DNA of 64,000 nucleotides, taken from positions 62,001 through 126,000 of the forward strand of contig CANMQI010000016.1 of NCBI GenBank assembly GCA_947499955.1, in the 5' to 3' direction. This document shows, piece after piece, positions 35,754 through 46,605 of this stretch (positions are counted from its first letter, which is position 1; the number at the start of each line of letters is the position of its first letter). This DNA is from an uncultured Granulosicoccus sp. (GTDB lineage Bacteria > Pseudomonadota > Gammaproteobacteria > Granulosicoccales > Granulosicoccaceae). The position numbers and the translations under genes are program-made. The notes beneath the pieces were generated by a model. The model was not told where the DNA came from. It searched no databases and saw only the letters and a list, made by a program, of their open reading frames with translations.

Positions 35754-36647
35754 ATGATCAAGCGCACAGGGTACCTATCGTCAGTGACAGGGATGTCACT
35801 GGCCTTTTTACTGTCCTTTCAGACTCTGGATGCCGTCTCGAGTGTGGATGAGCCGCCGTCGGTGGCGTCCTTCGAAGCTGCCAATGAGTTGGTTCAGCTC
35901 AGTGGCATGAGCGACCAATTACAGAGTCTGCCCGATGCCGTCATCGCAAGCTTCGAGCAATCCATTCGTTCAGGCGGACTGGACCTGCCGTTCAAGGATG
36001 AAGATATTCCCTATCTTAAGTCGTCGCTGACTCGCGTGTTCAACAGCGAGCGCTTGCAGCTTGCCGTACAGGAGCAGCTGAATACGGAGCTCGATGAGCA
36101 GCAGCTGAGCCAACTGACACGCTTCTACCGCAGTGCTCGTGGACAGGAAATTCGCGATGCAGAGATTGCCAATTCGATCCTCAGGCACCGTGAGCGTTTC
36201 AGCCACTGGCATGAAACCCTCGGTCTGCGTAGTCTGAGTGAAACCCGGCAGCAGGCCATTCGTGATCTGGAACGTGCGTTGCAGGCAACCGATGCCGCCG
36301 TCGATACGCTGATCAGCATGCAGGTTGCCTTGCAGCTGGGCCTGACCCCCGCCTTGCCGCTTGACCAACAGCGCAGTGCCAGACAACTGATCAATGCTGC
36401 GCAGGCTCACAGGCCAGCATTGACGCGTGCCTATCAGGAGAGTTCGCTGGAATCCATCGCCTTTGTCTACCAGCAACAATCACTGGACACCCTGAGGGCA
36501 TTCGCCGCGATCCTCAAGACACCGGCTGGCCGCAAGTATGTGCACGCGACCAATCGCGGCCTGAGCCATGGGATGCTGGACGCCGCCGAAGCGCTCGGCG
36601 AGTCCATGAAGCCCCTGCTGCTGCGTCGCCTGGGGCAGGGCGTCTGA
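35754..36647 (+). CDS. secreted DUF2059-like helical protein
   Basis: A 297-residue protein with an N-terminal signal-like hydrophobic stretch (GMSLAFLLSFQTLDA). The rest is predicted helical. ANELVQLSGMSDQLQSLPDAV and ELDEQQLSQLTRFYRSARGQEI match the repeating pattern of DUF2059 proteins, which have no established activity. A second, C-terminal unit (LDTLRAFAAILKTPAGRKY) resembles the first, suggesting two copies of the module. No operon partner is evident. Confidence 0.72.
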   Translation: MIKRTGYLSSVTGMSLAFLLSFQTLDAVSSVDEPPSVASFEAANELVQLSGMSDQLQSLPDAVIASFEQSIRSGGLDLPFKDEDIPYLKSSLTRVFNSERLQLAVQEQLNTELDEQQLSQLTRFYRSARGQEIRDAEIANSILRHRERFSHWHETLGLRSLSETRQQAIRDLERALQATDAAVDTLISMQVALQLGLTPALPLDQQRSARQLINAAQAHRPALTRAYQESSLESIAFVYQQQSLDTLRAFAAILKTPAGRKYVHATNRGLSHGMLDAAEALGESMKPLLLRRLGQGV

Positions 36648-36690
36648 ACTCGTGATTCAGTACGCGCCGGCCGCAGGCAGCGCTTTAAGG

Positions 36691-38964
36691 CTATTCGGTT
36701 TCCCGGGGAGGCAGTCCGGTGTGCTGTGACAGTATCTGGCCCTTGCGTACCTTGCCGGCAGCACCACGCCCTCGATTTCGTTCAATCGGCGTACTGTTCT
36801 TGCTCCGCGCATTCTTGTAGCCGTCGCCCTTGGGCTGATACGTGGGGATCAGGTGCTGCTTGCCGTTGCCGATGAGGTCACTGCGACCCATGGCGCGCAG
36901 CGCATCGCGCAACATCGGCCAGTTCTGCGGATCGTGATAACGCAGAAAGGCCTTGTGCAACTTGCGCTGAGTGCCAGACTTGGCAATGGGCACATCGCCG
37001 CCATCACGCCGGATCCGCTTCAACGGGTTCTTGCCGGTGTGGTACATGGTGGTTGCCGTCGCCATGGGCGAGGGGTAGAAGTTCTGTACCTGATCGGCAC
37101 GAAATCCGTAGCCCTTGAGCCACAGCGCCAGATTCATCATGTCAGTATCGGTGGTGCCCGGGTGTGCCGCGATGAAGTAGGGGATCAGGTACTGCTGCTT
37201 GCCCGCCTTGCGACTGAACTTCTCGAACAGTTCCTTGAATTCATCATAGGCACCAATGCCCGGCTTCATCATCTTGTCCAGCGGTCCACGCTCGGTATGC
37301 TCGGGCGCGATCTTCAGGTAACCGCCGACATGATGGGTGACCAGTTCTTCGACATATTCGGGTGATTTGATGGCCAGATCGTAGCGCAGGCCCGAGGCAA
37401 TCAGGACCTTCTTGACGCCAGGCAGCTCACGAGCACGCTTGTACAGTTTGATGAGCGAGGAATGATCGGTGTCCAGGTTCGAACAGATATCCGGGTAGAC
37501 ACAGGAAGGCAGGCGGCAATTGGCCTCGATTTCCCGAGACTTGCAGGCAATGCGATACATATTGGCCGTCGGACCACCCAGGTCGGAGATGACCCCGGTA
37601 AAGCCAGGCACCTCGTCACGGATGGTCTCGATCTCCTTGATGATGGAATCTTCCGAGCGGTTCTGGATGACGCGCCCTTCATGTTCGGTAATCGAGCAGA
37701 AGGTACAGCCGCCAAAGCAGCCGCGCATGATGTTGATCGAGAAACGGATCATCTCGTAGGCCGGGATGCGGGCCTTGCCGTACACCGGATGCGGAACCCG
37801 GGCATAAGGCTGATCGAATACATAATCCATTTCCTCGGTAGTCAGAGGGATGGGTGGTGGATTGAGCCACAGTTTCTGGCCGCCCTGATTCTGCACCAGT
37901 GCGCGGGCATTGCCGGGGTTGGTCTCCAGATGCAACACGCGGTTGGCGTGGGCATACAGAACCTTGTCGTTGCTGACCATGTCGAACGAGGGCAGGCGCA
38001 GCACGGTCTTGTGACGCTTCTGCTGACGAATGGCCTGTCGCTCCTCACGACTCATGAAGTTGAGCACTTGTGTGTCGCCATTGCTCGACACCTGAGCCAC
38101 TACCGCTGATTCGTCGCCGGTGACTGCTGTCGAGTCCGGTGTGGAGCCGTCCTGACAGGGAGCACCGGCCATCTCGGCGGAGCTGTTTTCCGGCACGATA
38201 TACGGGTTGACCGGCTCCTCGATACGGCCGGGCTTGTCGACCTTGCTTGAATCGATGACGATCCAGTCTGCAGGCAGGTCCTCGACCATGAAGGCGGTAC
38301 CTCGCAGATCCGTGATGTCCCCGATGGCATGTCCGGCAGCCAGTCGATGGGCGATATCGACAATGGCGCGTTCGCCGTTGCCGTACACCAGCAGATCGGC
38401 CTTGGCATCGGCCAGGATGGAGCGTCGGACCTTGTCCTGCCAGTAGTCGTAGTGTGCAATTCGGCGCAAGGAGGCTTCGATACCACCGATGACGATCGGT
38501 ACGTCGCGATAGGCTTCGCGGCAACGCTGGGAATAGACAATGGAGCTGCGATCCGGTCGCTTGCCACCGATGTCATCCGGCGTGTAGGCATCATCGGAGC
38601 GTATCTTGCGATCCGCTGTATAGCGGTTGATCATGCTGTCCATATTCCCGGCGGTGACACCGAAAAACAGGTTTGGCGCGCCCAGGGCCTCGAAGGCCCT
38701 GGTGTCCTGCCAGTCGGGTTGAGCGATGATGCCTACGCGAAACCCATGTGCCTCGAGCAGGCGGCCGACGATAGCCATACCGAAGCTGGGGTGATCGACA
38801 TAGGCGTCGCCGGTGACCACGATGATGTCGCAGCTGTCCCAGCCGAGTTCATCCATCTCCGCGCGGGACATGGGCAGGAAAGGCGCACGTCCATAGCATT
38901 CCGCCCAGTAAGGCGGATAGTCGAAAAGGGGACGGGCGGGATTTGCTGGAAGCTTTGAAGCCAT
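36691..38964 (-). CDS. ygiQ: YgiQ-family radical SAM protein
   Basis: A 757-residue member of the widespread YgiQ family, whose reaction is not known. The radical-SAM iron-sulfur motif is CFGGCTFC in the segment [18 protein letters not shown]. The N-terminal domain has [17 protein letters not shown] and [19 protein letters not shown], and the C-terminal part has [11 protein letters not shown] and [18 protein letters not shown], all characteristic. Residues about 260-310 form a low-complexity insert ([20 protein letters not shown]). Start ATG at 38964. Confidence 0.93.
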   Translation of the reverse strand: MASKLPANPARPLFDYPPYWAECYGRAPFLPMSRAEMDELGWDSCDIIVVTGDAYVDHPSFGMAIVGRLLEAHGFRVGIIAQPDWQDTRAFEALGAPNLFFGVTAGNMDSMINRYTADRKIRSDDAYTPDDIGGKRPDRSSIVYSQRCREAYRDVPIVIGGIEASLRRIAHYDYWQDKVRRSILADAKADLLVYGNGERAIVDIAHRLAAGHAIGDITDLRGTAFMVEDLPADWIVIDSSKVDKPGRIEEPVNPYIVPENSSAEMAGAPCQDGSTPDSTAVTGDESAVVAQVSSNGDTQVLNFMSREERQAIRQQKRHKTVLRLPSFDMVSNDKVLYAHANRVLHLETNPGNARALVQNQGGQKLWLNPPPIPLTTEEMDYVFDQPYARVPHPVYGKARIPAYEMIRFSINIMRGCFGGCTFCSITEHEGRVIQNRSEDSIIKEIETIRDEVPGFTGVISDLGGPTANMYRIACKSREIEANCRLPSCVYPDICSNLDTDHSSLIKLYKRARELPGVKKVLIASGLRYDLAIKSPEYVEELVTHHVGGYLKIAPEHTERGPLDKMMKPGIGAYDEFKELFEKFSRKAGKQQYLIPYFIAAHPGTTDTDMMNLALWLKGYGFRADQVQNFYPSPMATATTMYHTGKNPLKRIRRDGGDVPIAKSGTQRKLHKAFLRYHDPQNWPMLRDALRAMGRSDLIGNGKQHLIPTYQPKGDGYKNARSKNSTPIERNRGRGAAGKVRKGQILSQHTGLPPRETE

Positions 38965-39081
38965 GAAACTGATCTACTGTGCAATCCGCTATGGTACCTG
39001 TTTAACCGTAGCGGGTCTGATCGTGAGCCGCAATAGGCCCGTGAAGCTGCAAATTCACCCCATATTGTGGGTTTGCCCGGC

Positions 39082-39942
39082 TCAGCAGCGGGCCAATTGC
39101 ATTCTCAGCTGCCGCTGCTGCACCCGCAATCGTTCCTGCTCGGCGGTGGATGCCCCGTTCTGCATGCGTTTGTTGGTATTTTCCAGGGTCTGGGAGAGGC
39201 GTTGCCGGCAGTTGCTGCGGACGTCGATCGCGCCTGCTGCCGCGGCCCTGGCTGCGGTGTCAATCGCAGGGACTGCCGCTGGTGGCACATAACTGGCGGG
39301 GATTGCCGTGCCGTTTGCAGGTATCGAACCGGCCTCGGATAGTGCCCGGCCTTGTCCGGCGGCGGCTTGCTCGACCGCGCTGCGTGACTCATCGCGAGCT
39401 GCGTCACAGCCCCCCAGTTGTTCCACGAATTCGTAGGGATAAACGTCGCAACGGCGAGCATTGGCGCCGAATGAGCCCACCTGACAGCGCTCGGTGGCCA
39501 GAGTCGCGATGCGGTTGGCACTGACGTTGTCGTTGCCATCGAAGGTGTAGATGTAACTGATCAGACCCATGACCAGAGGTGACAGGCTGTCCATACCGCC
39601 ATGGGAGTCGAATACGCTCGCCGAAGTTTCCCCCTTTTTCATGCGCCGGGTGGTGTCAAAGGCCAATTTTCGCGCAATTCGGCAATCCAGACCCGCCACC
39701 GCAGCGGCCGTGCTCGAAATGCGTCGCGTGGACTCATCGTGTGCGCAGGGTGTGCTGGTATAGGTGGTGTCGCCGGCCGCGCTGACACATTTGAAGATGG
39801 CGGCGCTGGTTGGCGTAGCGAGGCTCATGAGGTTCAGGATGGCGAGGATGCCCAAGGCGCCACAATGCCCGCATCCAGCGCCGATCGCTCCTCGTAACAG
39901 GGTGGCGAGAAGGGGTAAGGAGGAAAGACTGTGCGCTGTCAT
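39082..39942 (-). CDS. DUF4124-like secreted protein, function unknown
   Basis: A 286-residue protein with an N-terminal hydrophobic segment (GALGILAILNLMSLATPTSAA). The short motif AIFKCVSAAGDTTYTSTPC resembles the DUF4124 domain of exported proteins, in which a Cys pair brackets a beta strand. The C-terminal third has repeated alanines and a glutamine/arginine-rich helix (EQERLRVQQRQLRMQL) that may coil. I prefer the ATG at 39942; the frame extends to a GTG at 40020. No operon partner is obvious. Confidence 0.68.
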   Translation of the reverse strand: MTAHSLSSLPLLATLLRGAIGAGCGHCGALGILAILNLMSLATPTSAAIFKCVSAAGDTTYTSTPCAHDESTRRISSTAAAVAGLDCRIARKLAFDTTRRMKKGETSASVFDSHGGMDSLSPLVMGLISYIYTFDGNDNVSANRIATLATERCQVGSFGANARRCDVYPYEFVEQLGGCDAARDESRSAVEQAAAGQGRALSEAGSIPANGTAIPASYVPPAAVPAIDTAARAAAAGAIDVRSNCRQRLSQTLENTNKRMQNGASTAEQERLRVQQRQLRMQLARC

Positions 39943-40095
39943 GAGCTGATATCGCTGATCCGGCAAGGCTGATGAAAGGAAAGCTTTTACCGATAGCGGC
40001 CTGGCGCTCGGCAAGTTCACCGTCAGTTGTGCGCTGATTGGCAGCTGCTATGCTGAATGGTCAATCTTTTGAAGAAAATTACCGTGGTGAGCTCA

Positions 40096-40599
40096 ATGTC
40101 CGATCAAGCCGATGCTGATGGTAGCCCTGAAACTCGCTCCACGGACGAGCATCAGCGACTGCTGGAAGAAATCACGACGCTGTTCGAACATCGCATCAGT
40201 TTCAACGAATTTCTGGGTTTCAGGATCGAACAGCTTGATCCCGGCCCCATCCGCATCAGCTTTCAGATGCGACCGGAGCTCATCGGGCATTACCTGTTCG
40301 GGCGGCTGCACGGTGGGGTTATCTCATCGGTGCTGGATGTTGCCGGTGGCCTGGCCGTGATGATGGGCATTGCCGGGTTTCACGCCGATGAGAGCAGTGA
40401 GCAGATCCTGCAGCGCTTTTCGCGCCTGGCCACCATCGATCTGCGCGTCGATTACCTGCGTCAGGGGATCGGCCTGGAATTTCTGGCGGAAGCCGAAGTG
40501 GTGAGGCTGGGCCGGCGAGTCGCTGTGTGCAGCATGCGCCTGACCAACGATGAGCAGACCCTGATCGCCACCGGCAACGCCAGCTATATCGTGAGTTGA
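40096..40599 (+). CDS. hotdog-fold thioesterase-like protein
   Basis: A 167-residue protein of the acyl-CoA thioesterase type. The conserved hotdog segment is HGGVISSVLDVAGGLAVMM, preceded by the FLGFRIEQLDPGPIRISFQM strand pair. The C-terminal LDYLRQG-like part reads RVDYLRQGIGLEFLAEAEV. Acyl substrate not known. ATG at 40096 (MSDQADAD) with GGTGAG upstream; the open frame begins 39 bases earlier. Confidence 0.8.
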   Translation: MSDQADADGSPETRSTDEHQRLLEEITTLFEHRISFNEFLGFRIEQLDPGPIRISFQMRPELIGHYLFGRLHGGVISSVLDVAGGLAVMMGIAGFHADESSEQILQRFSRLATIDLRVDYLRQGIGLEFLAEAEVVRLGRRVAVCSMRLTNDEQTLIATGNASYIVS

Positions 40600-40786
40600 A
40601 TACTCTGGGCAGCTGCCGGGTGGTTCGAGTGCCTCAGGCTGAGCATGAGTCTGTCGTGCTGTGCGCTGAATACTCGGCCCCTGTGGCATTTCGGGAACGC
40701 GAGCATTCAGGAGCTTGAATGATCAGGAGCGCGACTGATCAGGATCTTGAGCAACCGCAAACTCGAGTAATCTGCGGCATTGGCAA

Positions 40787-42613
40787 TCAGGGATCGGCGA
40801 ACTCCGGATAACACCAGTGTCGCCAGATTCTGCGCCGGCTTTCCTTCTTTTCCAGACCCTGGGTGTTGGTCTTGAACTTGACGACGAAGATCTCCAGCGT
40901 TGCCAGCTGGGTGTCGCGTGAGCGAGGCTGATTGTTCCAGCTCTTGCACAGATAGCTGCCGAAGGCCTCGCGCACGGCATTGTTGCGATGCCCGTCGACA
41001 CGGCCCAGATACTTGCGCCAGCGGTAGCCCTCATACAGGGAATAGAAACGCTCGGGAACCTGCCAGTCCGGCAGACTGGACGTCAGTGGGTACACATCCA
41101 CCTGCTCACCATTGCGCAGCTGGCCGGGTATCAGCAGGTAGGAAGATGTGGTCAGAGGGTAGGGCGCAAACATGTCCCAGCGCTGATCGATCCGGAACGC
41201 TCTGGCCAGGTAATTCACATGCTCCGGCATCTGCCCACGCAAGCCCGGCATGCCATAGACATTGAAGGCGGTGACCACATAGAAGAACAGGGCTGCCAGC
41301 AAGGAGCCGATGATGGTGGGCTGCAGCTTGAGCGATCTGAACGGCAGAGCTCGCTCGCTCAGCGTGCCCATCAGTCCACGATTATCGGCCACCCAGCGGT
41401 AGATGCGGTTGCCCAGGCTCATGAATGGCGGGAATGACATGATCCAGGCCAGTATCCGAAACGGCCAGCGCTGCCGGAACAGCAGGACCATGGCGTGCCA
41501 GTGAATGTGTGGTTTGCCGACAGCATCGGTCACGACCCAGGAGTTCTCCCGTTCCATGATGGCGTGAATCTCGGGGAAATTCTGGGCCTTGAGTATCTTG
41601 CAGTCCTGCGGGAGCAGGAAGCTGCGCAGGATCAGGCAGGTTTTCAGGCAGAACCCGCAATCTTCATCGTAGTAGATGATGATGGCAGATTGCTGCTGGT
41701 GTCGCGCCTGTTGCCGTTTGGTGCTGCGTAGCCAGACCCATGCACTGCCGGGTATCAGCAGGCTGAGTGCCATGAAATCGATCAGTGGAAAGAGTCCGAT
41801 ATGCAGCATCAGTATGAAGGCTGCGTGCAGGGAGGCCAGCAACAGCAGTCCGACAATCCTCAGGCGTGGCCAGTAGAAGGGGCTCAGTACCAGCAGTGGG
41901 CCGATGAACTCGACCGCCAGTACGTAGAAGGTCGCGGGTTTGAGCAGGAGTGGGTACTGGCTGATCCAGTGACCGATCGGCGTGGCGAAATGTTGCAGGT
42001 TGACAGCGTAGTAGGCTGCATCGAAGCGACTGATCCACGCATCCCCGGTCTTCAGAAATGCGGTGAATGTGTACAGGTACAGAATCTGGAACACGATGGC
42101 AATGGTGGCCACGGAAAAATAAGGTTGTTCCCGAAAGGCGTTGGCTGGCACGGCATTGGGGTTGTCTCTATGAACCGTCTGCAGGGCACTATCGATGGAA
42201 TAGCGGGCTCCCAGCGGCAGGAACATGGCCCAGAAACTCATGACCACCAGCAGATTGTCACCGCCTTGCAGCAACAGGCCGTTGCGATTGAGCAGGGAGG
42301 CCAGCAGCACGAAGGAGGCGACGGCGGCCAGTTTGCTGCGATAACCGAACAGCAATGCCAGGGCGAAACCGGCGGCGATCAGAAACAGCAGGACCTGCCA
42401 CCAGAGCTCGCCATTGGCTGCGTGTATCGACCAGTGCCACTGATGGGTGATCTTCAACCACTGGTGGCGTGGCAGAACGCCGTCGTCGGTATAGAAGACC
42501 GATAGATCCAGGCTCCGCAGCGCCAGATCCGCCAGCAGCAAGAGTGCAAGCATGATGCGAAACAGCGCGATGGATCTGAGATCCAGGCTGAATACACGTC
42601 TGACGTAATGCAT
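40787..42613 (-). CDS. HTTM (gamma-carboxylase-like) membrane protein fused to a DCC thiol-oxidoreductase domain
   Basis: A 608-residue two-domain protein. Residues about 1-300 hold several membrane segments typical of HTTM proteins (DLRSIALFRIMLALLLLADL, HWHWSIHAANGELWWQVLLFL, KTGDAWISRFDAAYYAVNLQHF). Residues about 310-430 form a DUF393/DCC domain with the redox pair in IIIYYDEDCGFCLKTC. A further helix and a soluble tail follow. DCC proteins are thioredoxin-like; HTTM proteins relate to vitamin-K-dependent carboxylase, but activity of bacterial members is rarely shown. It is third in line behind ppsA and a small gene on the same strand. GGGAAG precedes the ATG. Confidence 0.85.
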   Translation of the reverse strand: MHYVRRVFSLDLRSIALFRIMLALLLLADLALRSLDLSVFYTDDGVLPRHQWLKITHQWHWSIHAANGELWWQVLLFLIAAGFALALLFGYRSKLAAVASFVLLASLLNRNGLLLQGGDNLLVVMSFWAMFLPLGARYSIDSALQTVHRDNPNAVPANAFREQPYFSVATIAIVFQILYLYTFTAFLKTGDAWISRFDAAYYAVNLQHFATPIGHWISQYPLLLKPATFYVLAVEFIGPLLVLSPFYWPRLRIVGLLLLASLHAAFILMLHIGLFPLIDFMALSLLIPGSAWVWLRSTKRQQARHQQQSAIIIYYDEDCGFCLKTCLILRSFLLPQDCKILKAQNFPEIHAIMERENSWVVTDAVGKPHIHWHAMVLLFRQRWPFRILAWIMSFPPFMSLGNRIYRWVADNRGLMGTLSERALPFRSLKLQPTIIGSLLAALFFYVVTAFNVYGMPGLRGQMPEHVNYLARAFRIDQRWDMFAPYPLTTSSYLLIPGQLRNGEQVDVYPLTSSLPDWQVPERFYSLYEGYRWRKYLGRVDGHRNNAVREAFGSYLCKSWNNQPRSRDTQLATLEIFVVKFKTNTQGLEKKESRRRIWRHWCYPEFADP

Positions 42614-42660
42614 GGCTTCCCTGTCTCCGGCTTGACTCAAAGGGGTTTGGTGGCAATAGC

Positions 42661-43059
42661 TTACGGGGTATCGATGACCGGCGCCAGCAGGGAAAACTCG
42701 ACCCACTGTGCCTCTGACTCTCCGTCGATATGAAGCAGTGCCCGACTGTGGATGTAGTCGGCGTCCTTGACCGAGGCTTTTCTATTTCGGTAGGGGCCAC
42801 CCTTGATCGCAATCACCAGTCCTGGTGTGAGTGCGGGGAGACGATTGCGCTGCACCTGTTGCTTGCGTGCCTCATTGGTGGCCAGCATGGACAGCAGGGA
42901 ACGACGCCGTTGCTCGAGTTCTTCGGCAGAGAATTCCGAGAGGTCGGCCGTCAGATCGATATGCGCGGCGGCCGAATCCTGCTCGTCGGGAGGCAGATCC
43001 TTCTGCATGGCCTTCCAGAAACTCTGGTCGGCGTCTTGCTTGTTCCCGGGTTTTCTCAT
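42661..43059 (-). CDS. hypothetical protein, linked to ppsA
   Basis: A 132-residue cytoplasmic-looking protein with no family I recognise. Residues 1-45 are charged and probably disordered. Residues about 48-72 form a helix (EQRRRSLLSMLATNEARKQQ). The C-terminal part, VIAIKGGPYRNRKASVKDADYI, has a KOW-like beta character. It lies 18 bp after ppsA and 47 bp before the HTTM-DCC gene on the same strand, so it is probably cotranscribed with both. Confidence 0.62.
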   Translation of the reverse strand: MRKPGNKQDADQSFWKAMQKDLPPDEQDSAAAHIDLTADLSEFSAEELEQRRRSLLSMLATNEARKQQVQRNRLPALTPGLVIAIKGGPYRNRKASVKDADYIHSRALLHIDGESEAQWVEFSLLAPVIDTP

Positions 43060-43077
43060 TGGTGCAACGATAGCACC

Positions 43078-45444
43078 CTAACCAGCCTGCCTGCTTGCAA
43101 GGAACTGCCAGGTTTCCACGATCGTGTCAGGATTCAGTGACACACTCGAAATTCCCTGTTCCATCAGCCACTTCGCCAGGTCGGGATGATCGGAGGGGCC
43201 CTGGCCACAGATACCGATATACTTGTTCTGGTTATGTGCGGCGCTGATGGCCATCTGCAGCATTTTCTTGACGGCCGGATCCCGCTCGTCGAACAGATGA
43301 GCGACCAGGCCGGAGTCACGGTCAAGGCCCAGAGTCAGCTGAGTCAGGTCGTTGGAACCGATCGAGAAGCCATCGAAACGCGACAGGAATTCCTCGGCAA
43401 GGATGGCGTTGCTCGGCACTTCACACATCATGACCACGCGCAGGCCATTGTCGCCGCGACGCAGGCCGTTCTCGGCCATCAGGGCCAGTACCTGATCGGC
43501 TTCCTCGAGGGTGCGCACGAATGGCACCATGAGTTCGACGTTCTCGAAGCCCATGACCTCGCGCACGTGCTTCAGGGCGCGACATTCGAGCTCGAAGCAC
43601 TCCGAGAAGGAAGATGAGAGGTAGCGAGATGCTCCCCGGAATCCGATCATCGGATTTTCCTCCTCGGGCTCGAACAGTGCGCCGCCAACCATGTTGCGGT
43701 ATTCGTTCGACTTGAAGTCGGACAGTCGCACGATGACGGGGTGCGGTGCAAAGGCTGCTGCCAGAGTAGCCACACCTTCGGCAATCTTGTTGACGTAGAA
43801 TTCCAGTGGATCGGCGTAACCGGCACTGCGTTCGGCAATCTGCTGCTGAACATCTGCCGGCATGGCGTCATGGTGCAACAGCGCCTTGGGGTGAATGCCG
43901 ATGGTGTTGCTGATGATGAATTCGAGCCGTGCCAGACCAATGCCACTGTGTGGTAATTGACTGAAGCTGAAGGCACGTTCCGGGTTGCCGACATTCATGG
44001 TGAGCTTGAACGGCAGTTCGGGCAGGTTGTCCAGCTGAGTCTCGGCAATGTCGAAGGTCAGGCTGCCTTCATAGATATAGCCGGTATCGCCTTCGGCGCA
44101 GCTGACGGTGACTGCATGGCCATGGCTCAGACGGCTGGTGGCATCGTTGCAGCCGACCACCGCAGGGACGCCCAGTTCGCGCGCGATGATGGCGGCGTGA
44201 CAGGTTCGTCCACCACGGTTGGTGACGATGGCTGCCGCCCGTTTCATGACGGGCTCCCAGTCGGGATCGGTCATGTCGGTGACCAGTACATCGCCGTCCT
44301 GAACGCTGCCGATATCCGCAATGCTGTCGACGATGCGAACCACACCGGCACCGATTCGCTGGCCGATGCTGCGTCCGCTGGCCAATATGGCAGACTGATG
44401 CGAGGCAAGCTGGTAGCGCGTGATGACATTGCGATTGCTGCGCGACTCAACGGTTTCAGGGCGCGCTTGCAGTATGTACAGCTCACCGTCATTGCCGTCC
44501 TTGCCCCATTCGATATCCATGGGGCGACCGTAGTGCTGTTCGATGGTCACGGCCATGCGAGCCAGCGACTGTACGTCGTCATCGTCGAGTGAAAAACGCA
44601 TCTGGTCTGCCAGATCGACATCGACGGTATCCACCGCTGTGCTCTGACCATAGATCATCTTGATGCGCTTGGCACCGCGACTGCGTTTGAGTACGGCAGG
44701 TCGGCCAGCTGCCAGAGTTGGCTTGTGAACGTAGAATTCGTCCGGATTGACCGAGCCTTGTACCACGCATTCGCCCAGTCCCCAGGAGGAGGTGATGAAC
44801 ACGGCATCACTGAAGCCGGACTCGGTATCGATGGAGAACATCACGCCGCTGGCGCCGATGTCACTGCGTACCATCCTCTGGATGCCGGCGGACAGAGCAA
44901 CGTCGGCGTGGGCAAAGCCCTGGTGCACACGGTAGGAGATGGCACGATCGTTGTACAGCGAGGCAAACACTTCGCGTATGCGGTGCAGGACGTCGTCCAG
45001 CGTCTGCACATTCAGGAAGGTTTCCTGTTGACCGGCGAAGGAGGCTTCGGGAAGATCTTCCGCGGTAGCCGAGGAGCGCACGGCTACAGAGGCCGCACCG
45101 CCTGCACCCTTGCTGATTTCCGCCCAGCCTTCGCTCACGGCCTCCACCAATCCCGTTGGCAGCGGAGTGTCAATGACCCAGTTGCGAATCATGGCCCCGG
45201 TCTCGGCCAGCGCCTGCATGTCATCGGTGTCGAGCTTGTCCAGGCAGGCGTTGATCCTGTCATCCAGGCCGCTGACCTGCAGATGTTCGCGGAAGGCGTC
45301 AGCGGTAGTGGCAAAGCCATCCGGTACGCTGATGCCCGCATTGGACAGGTTGGAGATCATTTCACCCAGTGAGGCATTCTTGCCGCCTACCACCGGAACG
45401 TCGTTCATGCCCAGATCTTTGAACCAACGGATGTATCGAGTCAC
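43078..45444 (-). CDS. ppsA: phosphoenolpyruvate synthase
   Basis: Converts pyruvate and ATP to PEP, AMP and phosphate in gluconeogenesis. 788 residues, as expected. The N-terminal ATP-grasp domain begins [22 protein letters not shown], the central phosphohistidine domain has [15 protein letters not shown] (catalytic His), and the C-terminal PEP barrel ends with [19 protein letters not shown] and [11 protein letters not shown]. The start is GTG at 45444 with an ideal AAGGAG five bases upstream. It is divergent from ppsR, whose product controls it by phosphorylation. Confidence 0.95.
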   Translation of the reverse strand: MTRYIRWFKDLGMNDVPVVGGKNASLGEMISNLSNAGISVPDGFATTADAFREHLQVSGLDDRINACLDKLDTDDMQALAETGAMIRNWVIDTPLPTGLVEAVSEGWAEISKGAGGAASVAVRSSATAEDLPEASFAGQQETFLNVQTLDDVLHRIREVFASLYNDRAISYRVHQGFAHADVALSAGIQRMVRSDIGASGVMFSIDTESGFSDAVFITSSWGLGECVVQGSVNPDEFYVHKPTLAAGRPAVLKRSRGAKRIKMIYGQSTAVDTVDVDLADQMRFSLDDDDVQSLARMAVTIEQHYGRPMDIEWGKDGNDGELYILQARPETVESRSNRNVITRYQLASHQSAILASGRSIGQRIGAGVVRIVDSIADIGSVQDGDVLVTDMTDPDWEPVMKRAAAIVTNRGGRTCHAAIIARELGVPAVVGCNDATSRLSHGHAVTVSCAEGDTGYIYEGSLTFDIAETQLDNLPELPFKLTMNVGNPERAFSFSQLPHSGIGLARLEFIISNTIGIHPKALLHHDAMPADVQQQIAERSAGYADPLEFYVNKIAEGVATLAAAFAPHPVIVRLSDFKSNEYRNMVGGALFEPEEENPMIGFRGASRYLSSSFSECFELECRALKHVREVMGFENVELMVPFVRTLEEADQVLALMAENGLRRGDNGLRVVMMCEVPSNAILAEEFLSRFDGFSIGSNDLTQLTLGLDRDSGLVAHLFDERDPAVKKMLQMAISAAHNQNKYIGICGQGPSDHPDLAKWLMEQGISSVSLNPDTIVETWQFLASRQAG

Positions 45445-45588
45445 TTCAACTCCTTGTTTCAAGACGCTGCCAGCAGCAGCGGTCAGATTCAGGCGCAGCC
45501 GGAAGCTTGCCTGAAAGCCCATCGTGTCGCACAGTGCCGGTATGGTAATGGATTTGCCCATCGCAGATTGCACTGACATACAAAGCTC

Positions 45589-46416
45589 ATGCCCAACACA
45601 CAGAAACGCAATGCCTTTATCGTCTCGGATCGCACCGGGTTGACTGCAGAGGCCATGGCTCACAGTTTGCTGAGTCAGTTCCCCAGTATCGATTTCCACA
45701 TGGAGACCTTCACCTTCGTGGATACCGTTGCAAAGGCCAGAGAGCTGGTGCAACGCTGCGATCTGATCCGCCAGAACACCGGATCGGCACCGTTGGTCTT
45801 CCTGACCATGGTCAACGACAACCTGCGTGCCGTGTTCGATGAAACCGATCTGGAAGTGTTCGATCTGTTCCGAACCTTCATCGGTCCTATGGAGAAGCAG
45901 CTCGGTGTGAAATCGTCCCATACCATCGGCAAGTCACATGGTGTCACCGATGAGAAGGCCTACACATCGAGAATCGCTGCGGTGCATTTCGCTCTGCAGA
46001 CCGATGACGGGATGGATTTCGACCATTACCGACAGTCGGATCTGATCATTGTCGGGGTGTCCCGCTGCGGCAAGACGCCGACCTCGCTGTATCTGTCCCT
46101 GCACTACGGCCTGTATGTATCCAACTACCCCTTGACCGATCACGAGCTGGAGCGCAAGGAACTGCCTCAGGCCTTGCAACGCTATACCGACAAGTTGTTC
46201 GGTCTGACGATCGATCCGTTTCGGTTGCTGCAGATTCGGCAGCAACGCTATCAGGGCTCCACCTACAGCACGGCGGCCACCTGCCAGCGGGAAATCGCAC
46301 AAGCCGAAGCCCTGTATCGCTCACATGGCATACCGTGGCTCAACACGACGCGGATGTCGGTTGAGGAAATCGGCGCGATGGTGGTCAATCGTACCAAGGC
46401 GCGTACGCGAATCTGA
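45589..46416 (+). CDS. ppsR: PEP synthase regulatory protein (kinase/pyrophosphorylase, DUF299)
   Basis: Bifunctional regulator that phosphorylates PEP synthase with ADP and removes the phosphate with pyrophosphate formation. 275 residues. The opening [22 protein letters not shown] and the P-loop-like [15 protein letters not shown] are diagnostic, as is [18 protein letters not shown]. The pair ppsR/ppsA in divergent orientation is seen in many gammaproteobacteria. ATG at 45589. Confidence 0.94.
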   Translation: MPNTQKRNAFIVSDRTGLTAEAMAHSLLSQFPSIDFHMETFTFVDTVAKARELVQRCDLIRQNTGSAPLVFLTMVNDNLRAVFDETDLEVFDLFRTFIGPMEKQLGVKSSHTIGKSHGVTDEKAYTSRIAAVHFALQTDDGMDFDHYRQSDLIIVGVSRCGKTPTSLYLSLHYGLYVSNYPLTDHELERKELPQALQRYTDKLFGLTIDPFRLLQIRQQRYQGSTYSTAATCQREIAQAEALYRSHGIPWLNTTRMSVEEIGAMVVNRTKARTRI

Positions 46417-46605
46417 CCGCGAGCTCGGGCAAAGCGCTCTGCAGCCGAGACCGGGAGCGTGTAACCGTTGCAAGGTTAGCTCGGCATAAAGTAATTTTCG
46501 GTGGTGCCGCTGGGAGACACAAGTCATGTTTCCAGAGGTTCCTTCGTGCCCATATCGTGCGCAAGGTCGCAGCATCGAAAATTTACCGTTACCTCCCGCA
46601 GAGCC

